From Cepaea nemoralis (taxonomy: Eukaryota > Mollusca > Gastropoda > Stylommatophora > Helicidae), in assembly GCA_014155875.1 (NCBI GenBank), contig JACEFZ010016146.1, positions 1 to 64,000 of the forward strand: DNA of 64,000 nucleotides, given 5' to 3'. Positions 56,766 through 64,000 of this stretch are shown piece after piece. Position 1 is the first letter of the stretch; each line of letters starts with the position of its first letter. The translations under genes were made by a program, and so were the position numbers. The notes under the pieces were generated by a model that did no database searches, was not told where the DNA came from, and was given only the letters and a program-made list of their open reading frames with translations.

Positions 56766-58682
56766 GTCGTAGTAATCCTTTATTACTTTAGTGTCGTCCC
56801 TGGAATGAGGGGAATCAACACCCACATTTTTATTAACCCAATATTATTATCCTAGAGAAACCACCAGAATCCGTCCACATAACTCCTTCAGTCTGTAGAC
56901 ACCTCTTTCTCACTCTCACTCACCCCTGGATCATGCCCCCTCTCATTCTTCCCCAACACAACATACTCAACAACTCTAGCTTTAACAAATAAATACAACA
57001 AATAATTTATTAAAGCAAAGAGTATGTGTGTTTGAAGTGTGTTTGTGTAATGTGTAGAATGTGTGTCGAATATGCTAATGTGTATGTAGAATCAGACCAG
57101 TGATCAGGAGCCAAGTCAGATCATCATCATAGCAAGGGTACGCCAGAGCATGATAGCTTAGAACATGAAGACCTCACCCATTGATGCGTCTCTTCTTCCA
57201 GACGTTGACTTTCTCTGGTATGGGTCGACTAGATGCATAATCCTCCGAAAATAGTTATCGTTTAACATTAATCATGGATCTGTCACTCACGATAAAGACT
57301 AAGGTCCATATGACTCAGATAAGTACGGATCTCTGTACCGTGAAAACTAGGTTTCAATGTCACAGGTCTCACACTTGTTCTAATCCATTGTTCTAGATTG
57401 TCACACACAAACGGTTCTAAAGTACTTCTTCACTGGACTCAATTATTCCACGAGAACGCCATGTTCAATGTTCTTTTTTACTCACTAGTGTTCAGTGGTA
57501 TGTTGTGAAGAAACGAGTATCACCCAAGCTGGGTGAATCCCTATTGCAAAAGAATCGTTTATAATGTTTTTCTCAACTGAGCCAGTTTCGTATGGACCCT
57601 CTGGATCCTAGGCCCAGCATAAACAGTGCTGACTACACTTTCCTCTGTGTATTTATTCATCTTATAAAATAAAGTGAATGTTAATTTTGATGTTCGTCTT
57701 AATCAGAGTGGAACTCCATTAAACCCAGTGTAGAGCTTCCTCGTAACTGTTGGGGAATCTGTTAAGAAAGAGAACACATCTGGTGAAGGCCGCCTGATAC
57801 TGATCCCTACTAGCTGAGTGTAGGCCTACGGCCTCGCTCAGATATTTATCAGCAAACTAAACTCTGTCATGGATCAGAGTGGCTCATCACCTCAATCTGA
57901 ATCAGGTTAAGACAAGGAAAGTCCAATAGACAGAGTGCAGAACCCCAGTAGACACCCCACCTTCACTATTCTCACTAGCAGAGCTAATTATTACCCCACT
58001 ACTCTATTCTCAACTAGCAGAGCTAATTATTTCCTCACCCTAGCTAGTTTTAACAAGGCTACTGCCTATATTAATTATGCCTAAATACACTATATAGAGT
58101 ACCTTATGAAACACCGCATTACTCATGGATGGCCTCTACAATTTGCCATAAAGACACATGTTATTTAACTTTAAGTAAATCTAAACACGGTAGATGCTCT
58201 CCGAATTCATAACTGCGGTAACGAAACACGTCAACCCACGTCAACTTTCTTGTCTACACTAACTGTAAACAAGTCATGTTTTTGTCAAACAGCCTTGGAT
58301 TGTTTTAGTGACGTTCTTTTGGTGTCAACACAGGTGTCCTCAAGGGCAACTATTTCAGAATTATTCTCTCCCCCCCCCCCTTGTTCAACCAATGCAAAAA
58401 TTATCTCCCTTGTTTCGACAACCAAAACAAGCCAGCGTGTTTCCCGCATTCTCCCGATTGTCACAACAACATGCCCACAATTTTCTCAACAACAGCCCCC
58501 GTCTCTCTTTGATCCTGCTGGTCGGCAAAATAACCTCAACATTTTCCGTCCACAAGGGAATTTTCAAGGACGGCGGTGCCGTTTCATCTCCCTGCCACTC
58601 GTAGTAAACAACTGCAGCTGTTAATACAGCCTGTCGCTTGTTATTTTTATCATCTGATTGTTAATTTACAGTGATTTCGCGA
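56766..58682 (+). mobile_element. Unclassified 1.9-kb element, copy 2, with 8-bp TSD
   Basis: Inserted in the 30-bp satellite. Perfect 8-bp repeats CACTGGTT lie at 56758-56765 and 58683-58690; because normal satellite reads CACTGTTT, the shared GG variant supports a true duplication. It begins GTCGTAGTAATCCTTTATTA and ends ACAGTGATTTCGCGA. No clear terminal inverted repeat, long frame, A-tail or RT motif. Collinear with 9756-11640. The 8-bp duplication suits hAT, P or Merlin-like mobilisation, but the ends do not identify it. A C-run lies at about 58371-58380. Confidence 0.8.
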
Positions 58683-58690
58683 CACTGGTT

Positions 58691-59635
58691 ACCTCAGTAC
58701 TGTTACATATGTCACTGCTTATTTCAGTACTGTTACAGATGTCACAGTTTAATCAAGTCCGGTTACAGATGTCACTGTCTAAATCAAGGCTGTTTAGCTT
58801 AGTACTGTTACAGGTCTCACGTTTTAACACATTACGTTTACATATGTCACTCTTTAACTCAGTACTGTTACATATGTCACAGTTTAACTCAAAACTGTTA
58901 CTGTCACTGTTTAACTCAGCACTAATATAAATGTCACTGTTTAACTCGGTATTGTTACAAGTGTCACTTTTTACATCAGTATGGTTACAGCTGTCACTGT
59001 TTAGCTTAGTACTGTTACAGGTGTCACGTTTTAACACACTACGTTTACACATGTCACTCTTTAACTCAGTACTGTTACAGGTGTGACTGTTTACCTCAGT
59101 ACTGTTACAAATGTCAATGTTTAAATCAGTACTGCTACATATGTCACTCTTTACCTCAGTACTGTTACAGGTGTGACTGTTTACCTCAGTACTTCTACAG
59201 ATGTCACTTTTTAACTCAGTACTGTTACAGATGTCAGTGTTTAACTCAGTACTTCTATAGATGTCACTGTTTAACTCAGTACTTCTACAGGTGTCACTGT
59301 TTAACCTAGTACTGTTACAATGTGTCACTGTGTTACATTTTTGACTGTTTCACTCAGAACTGTTACATATTTGATTGTTTGAATCAGTACTGTTACAGAT
59401 GTCACTGTTTAACTCAGTACTGTTACAGCTGCCACTGTTTAACTCAGTAATGTTACGGGTGTCACTGTTTAACTCAGTGCTGTTACATTTGTCACTGTTT
59501 AACTCAGCACTGTTAAGGGTGTGACTGTTTAACTCACTACTGTTACAAGTGTCACTGTTTAACTCAGTACTTTACAGGTGTGACTGTTTAACTCAGTATT
59601 GTTACAGATGTCACTTTTTAAATTAGTACTGTTAC
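58691..59635 (+). repeat. 30-bp satellite, main array part 1
   Basis: About 31 units of CTCAGTACTGTTACAGATGT, CACTGTTTAA with many variants (ACTTCTACAG, ACGTTTACACATG, GGTGTGACTG). The order of variants from about 59030 to 59390 is repeated at about 62155-62570. Confidence 0.95.
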
Positions 59636-59920
59636 TAAGGTAAGGTGTGGAATGCGCCTGGCCCTGCAGCCAGCAGGGTTAGGATCGGCTAGCATCTCCC
59701 AGGAGGGGTGAAGAGCGAAAATTAGTAGCCTGCCGATGACCCGCAGACTACACAAGTCAACCCCCACCTCCACGTGGTGCAGACCGGGCAACCATGACCG
59801 CGAGGTCATGGGCTAACGGGGCTATGGCTCGCCATAGGGGATGGACTCCCTGTGGTCAGATTAGTGTCCTAAACCTGCGACTGGCCTAGCAAGCCGGCAG
59901 GGGATCTTCATACTGCTCGT
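59636..59920 (+). other. GC-rich, hairpin-rich leader of the LINE
   Basis: Three perfect hairpins: 59662-59678 (CCCTGC stem), 59793-59810 (CATGACC stem with GCGA loop) and 59822-59837 (CTATGG stem with CTCG loop). Base composition is clearly richer in GC than the flanks. Some LINEs carry self-cleaving or translation-promoting RNA structures at their 5' end; whether this is one is unproven. Confidence 0.5.
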
Positions 59921-60051
59921 AGAAAAACTAAGAAGTATAAACAGACTATATAGTAAAGAGGGAAAAACAAAAAGACTGGGAAGAGTATGGAGAAACCCTA
60001 AATAAAAACTACAAGGAGGCAACCAGAAACTTCTACAAAAAGATAAGTGCA

Positions 60052-61770
60052 ATGCGAACCAGAGGAGAACCCTTTGACCCAACTGAAATAATTAACAGCG
60101 AAAATGGAGAACCAATAAGTGAACAAAAACAGATCCTAATAAGATGGAAGCAGTATTTCGAACAACTTCTCAACATCCCATCAGATGTCACAGGAATTCG
60201 AGAGACCTACACAGATGTCACCGAGGAACTAGAGCCAGACATACTAGAAGAAGAAATTATAGAAGCCATCAGATTAGCCCCATTAAACAAATCACCAGGA
60301 CAGGATGAAATACCAAATGAACTAATTAAAGGAGCAAGGGAAGTAGGAACAGCTTGGCTACATAGACTATTCAACCATGTTTGGGTAGAACAACAGACAC
60401 CACGAGACTGGGGAAACGCCATAATTATCCCAATTTGGAAAAACAAAGGCAGCAAAAGAGATTGCACACAATACAGAGGCATTTCACTGTTGAGTCATAC
60501 TGGGAAAATATTTTGCAAAATTCTTGAAAAAAGATTACGAACTACTTTAGAACCCCAGCTAAGCGAAACGCAGCTTGGATTTAGGAAAAACAAAGGATGC
60601 ACAGACGCCATTTTTGCTCTTAGACAACTTATAGAAAAATCAATTGAATTCAATTAAACACTCTACTTAGCCTTTGTCGACCAAGAAAAGGCATTTGATA
60701 GGGTAGATAGAAACAAGCTGTGGGAAATCCTTAAACAATATGGAGTGAGTACACATCTAACAAACCTATGTAGAAGTTTATAAAACAACAGTGAATGCAT
60801 AGTGAGAGCAACTGGAGAACACTCAGAACCCTTCACCATAAGATCTGGAGTACGACAAGGTTGTGTCCTGTCCCCTCTCTTGTTCATAACATATATAGAC
60901 AACATATGTAAAGAAACCAGCCAAGCAGAGACAGCAAGAATACCGCATGACGAGAACACAGAAGAAGAACCATCTGCAAATCTAACCATTAGAGAACTCC
61001 TGTTTGCGGACGACCAAGCACTAATAGCAAAGTCAGAAGCTGAATTACAAGACCACATGAATAGTCTAAACGAAATGTGTAGGGAACATAACATGAAAAT
61101 TTGCGCAAGCAAAACAGAGGTAATGACTATAACTAAAGAAGAACAAACAGCAACAATTCACCTAAACGAACATCCCTTGAAACAAGTAAAGAGCTTCAAG
61201 TACCTAGGAAGTATAATATCATCAAATGGCAGATCAGAAGACGAGATCGAAAATAGGTGCAATAAGGCAAATCAACTCATTGGACAAATGGCACCAATAC
61301 TAAAGAACAAACATGTATCAATAACTACTAAGAAGGCACTTTACAACACAATCTTCCTACCAACTCTGTGCTACCAATGCCAAACCTGGACAATGACAGA
61401 AAAAGAGAAAAGAAAAATCACAACAACAGAAATGAGGTTTCTGAGAAGAATACTCAACGTATGAAGAAGAGATAAGATCAGAAATGAAGAAATCAGGACT
61501 AAAGTAGGGGTTAAAGCTGCTCTAGATTTTATTAGAAAGCAGCAAGTCAAATGGTTTGGCCATGCAAGTAGGCTACCAGTCAACAGTATGCCACAACAAG
61601 CAATGATGTACAGACCAGATGGAAACAGAGGAAGAGGCCAACCACGTAAACGTTGGACGGAGGGAATAACAGAATCCATGGGAATGTCGATATACGAAGC
61701 CCATAACCGGGCACTCTCACGAAGTTTATACTTCACCTCGACACCGCAAGGTACAAGAGGAACATGATGA
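60052..61770 (+). pseudogene. LINE reverse transcriptase, nearly complete but with nonsense mutations
   Basis: First frame 60052-60657: RWKQYFEQLLNIPSD, APLNKSPGQDEIPNELIKGA, IIIPIWKNKGSKRDCTQYRG, SHTGKIFCKILEKRLRTTLE, and TQLGFRKNKGCTDAIFALRQ. A stop near 60655 interrupts it. Then AFVDQEKAFDRVDRNKLWEI (catalytic Asp), a stop near 60780, SGVRQGCVLSPLLFITYIDN, RELLFADDQALIAKSEAELQ (FADD about 61000-61012), FKYLGSIISSNGRSEDEIEN, and RFLRRILNV followed by TGA at 61462 where the other copy has TCA. The rest (VKWFGHASRLPVNSMPQQA, GRGRPRKRWTEGITESMG) follows to 61767. Shared blocks with copy 1 show they are one family; clade not assigned. Confidence 0.88.
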
Positions 61771-61776
61771 GATGAG

Positions 61777-64000
61777 ACTGTTACATGTGTCACTGTTTAG
61801 CACAGTACTGTTACAGATGTCACTGTTTAACTCAGTACTGTTACATATGTCACAGTTTAACTCAGTACAGTTGCAGGTGTCACTGTTTAACTCAGTACTA
61901 TTACATATGTCACAGTTTAACTCAGAACTGTTACAGATGTCACTGTTTAACTCAAAACTGTTACTGTCACTGTTTAACTCACCACTAATATAAATGTCAC
62001 TGTTTAACTCGGTATTGTTACAAGTGTCACTTTTTACATCAGTATGGTTACAGATGTCACTGTTTAACTCAGTACTAATATAAAAGTCACTGTTTACCTC
62101 ACTACGATTACAGATGTCACTGTTTAGCTTAGTACTGTTACAGGTGTCACATTTTAACACACTACGTTTACACATGTCACTCTTTAACTCAGTACTGTTA
62201 CAGGTGTGACTGTTTACCTCAGTACTGTTACAAATGTCAATGTTTAAATCAGTACTGCTACATATGTCACTCTTTAACTCAGTACTGTTACAGGTGTGAC
62301 TGTTTACCTCAGTACTTCTACAGATGTCACTTTTTAACTCAGTACTGTTACAGATGTCAGTGTTTAACTCAGTACTTCTATAGATGTCACTGTTTAACTC
62401 AGTACTGTTACAGATGTCAGTTTTTAACTCAGTACTTCTATAGATGTCACTGTTTAACTCAGTACTTCTACAGGTGTCACTGTTTAACCTAGTACTGTTA
62501 CAATGTGTCACTGTGTTACATGTTTGACTGTTTCACTCAGAACTGTTACATATTTGATTGTTTGAATCAGTACTGTTACAGATGTCACTGTTTAACTCAG
62601 TACTGTTACAGCTGCCACTGTTTAACTCAGTAATGTTACGGGTGTCACTGTTTAACTCAGTGCTGTTACATTTGTCACTGTTTAACTCAGCACTGTTAAG
62701 GGTGTGACTGTTTAACTCACTACTGTTACAAGTGTCACTGTTTAACTCAGTACTTTACAGGTGTCACTGTTTAACTCAGTATTGTTACAGATGTCACTTT
62801 TTAAATTAGTACTGTTACATATGTCACTGTTTAACTCAGAACTGTTACAGATGTCACTGTTTAACTCAAACTGTTACTGTCACTGTTTAACTCAGCACTA
62901 ATATAAATTTATTGTTTAACTCAGTATTGTTACAAGTGTCACTTTTTACATCAGTACGGTTAAAGCTGTCACTGCTTAACTCAGTACTAATATAAAAGTC
63001 ACTGTTTACCTCACTACGTTTACAGATGTCACTGTTTAGCTTAGTACTGTTACAGGTCTCACGTTTTAACACATTACGTTTACATATGTCACTCTTTAAC
63101 TCAGTACTGTTAAAGGTGTGACTGTTTAACTCAGTACTGTTACATATGTCACTCTTTAACTCAGTACTGTTGCAGGTGTGACTGTTTAACACATTACGTT
63201 TACATATGTCACTCTTTAACTCAGTACTGTTACAGGTGTGACTGTTTAACTCAGTACTGTTACATATGTCACTCTTTAACTCAGTACTGTTACAGGTGTG
63301 ACTGTTTAACTCAGTACTGTTACATATGTCACTCTTTAACTCAGTACTGTTGCAGGTGTGACTGTTTATCTCAGTACTTCTATAGATGTCACTGTTTAAC
63401 TCAGTACTGTTACAGGTGTCATTGTTTAACCCAGTACTGTTACAATGTGTCACTGTGTTACATGTTTGACTGTTTCACTCAGAACTGTTACATATTTGAT
63501 TGTTTGACTCAGTACTGTTACAGATGTCACTGTTTAACTAAGAACGGTTACAGATGTCACTGTTTAACTCAGTACTGTTACAGCTGCCACTGTTTAACTC
63601 AGTACTTTACAGGTGTCACTGTTTAAACTCAGTACTGTTACACGTATCACTGTTTAATTCAGTACTGTTATATGTTTCACTGTTTAAGTCAGTACTGTTA
63701 CAGATGTCAGTGTGTATGTAACTCAGTACGGTTACAACTATCACTATTTAACTCAGTACTGTTACAAGTGTCACTTTTTAACTCAGTACGGTTACAAATG
63801 TCACTGTTTAACTCAGCACTAATATAATTGTCACTGTTTAACTCACTACGTTTACAGATGTCACTGTTTAACTCAGCACTCTTGCACATGTCACTGTTTA
63901 ATTCAGTATGGTTACAGATGCCACTGTTTAACTCAGTACGGTTACACATGTGACTGTTTAACTCTGTTTACTCTCTTGTTATAACGTGGTTACTCCTTTA
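61777..64000 (+). repeat. 30-bp satellite, main array part 2, running off the window
   Basis: About 74 units. Variant order shows higher-order duplication: a marker unit CAATGTGTCACTGTGTTACA occurs at about 59318, 62501 and 63444, so the longer period is about 0.94-1.04 kb once the inserted LINE is subtracted. Because the unit is 10 codons, minus-strand frames of up to 261 codons remain open; I do not consider them genes. Confidence 0.95.

Larger units (their letters stand above)
59636..61776 (+). mobile_element. Non-LTR retrotransposon (same family as 3116-4041), 2141 bp, 8-bp TSD
   Basis: Perfect 8-bp duplications ACTGTTAC lie at 59628-59635 and 61777-61784, inside the 30-bp satellite. A GC-rich structured leader (59636-59920) is followed by RT coding sequence; no endonuclease is present. 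The 3' end is GAACATGATGAGATGAG. The copy at 3116-4041 shares the last 890 bases and a short block beginning ATACTGCTCGTAG. Both ends and the tail are clear, so the missing endonuclease reflects deletion within the element or a short natural variant. Confidence 0.9.

Overview
The window looks like intergenic DNA from a marine-invertebrate-type animal genome; a mollusc is my best guess, at low confidence. The basis is the mix of element families: Nimb/I-like and RTE-like LINEs, a Penelope-like element, mariner, hAT-type MITE, tRNA-derived SINEs and a Gmr1-like LTR element, together with very abundant tandem arrays. I found no convincing host gene. Nearly every long reading frame is either transposable-element coding sequence, mostly broken, or the translation of a tandem repeat.

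Layout. 1-7 kb: sparse DNA, a 0.93-kb LINE copy with an 11-bp target-site duplication (TSD), SINEs, and a LINE inside a SINE inside an (AAT)n tract. 7.2-9.2 kb and 12.2-12.7 kb: CT-rich minisatellites. 9.8-11.6 kb: first copy of an unclassified ~1.9-kb element. 13-17.4 kb: LINE 3' fragments, a relic of an invertebrate multicopy gene family, and SINEs, one with a perfect 12-bp TSD. 17.4-23.2 kb: a 50-bp satellite split by a 3.8-kb Nimb/I-like LINE (endonuclease, RT, RNase H). 24.2-28.6 kb: three related 35/35/41-bp satellites, interrupted by a LINE fragment. 29.8-30.7 kb: Penelope-like C-terminus. 31-37.3 kb: SINEs, RTE fragment, 24-, 40- and 32-bp arrays, and a LINE with a C-terminal C2H2 finger. 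39.4-41.9 kb: mariner inserted in a second, different transposase-like pseudogene. 43-45.5 kb: microsatellites. 45.8-48 kb: decayed RTE RT carrying a hAT-type MITE.

From about 48.1 kb to the end the DNA is a single 30-bp satellite field with three insertions, each flanked by its own TSD: an 8.36-kb LTR retrotransposon (5-bp TSD), the second copy of the 1.9-kb unclassified element (8-bp TSD) and a 2.14-kb LINE (8-bp TSD).

The most notable item is the LTR retrotransposon at 48238-56594. Its protein motifs are Ty3/gypsy, but integrase lies before reverse transcriptase (gag-PR-IN-RT-RH), the Ty1/copia-like order known from the Gmr1 group. Its LTRs are nearly identical, yet its single gag-pol frame is interrupted by local indels that sum back to the same frame; these could be real decay or residual sequencing errors.

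All boundaries, TSDs and identities were read by eye. Family and clade names rest on remembered family motifs, not on searches.
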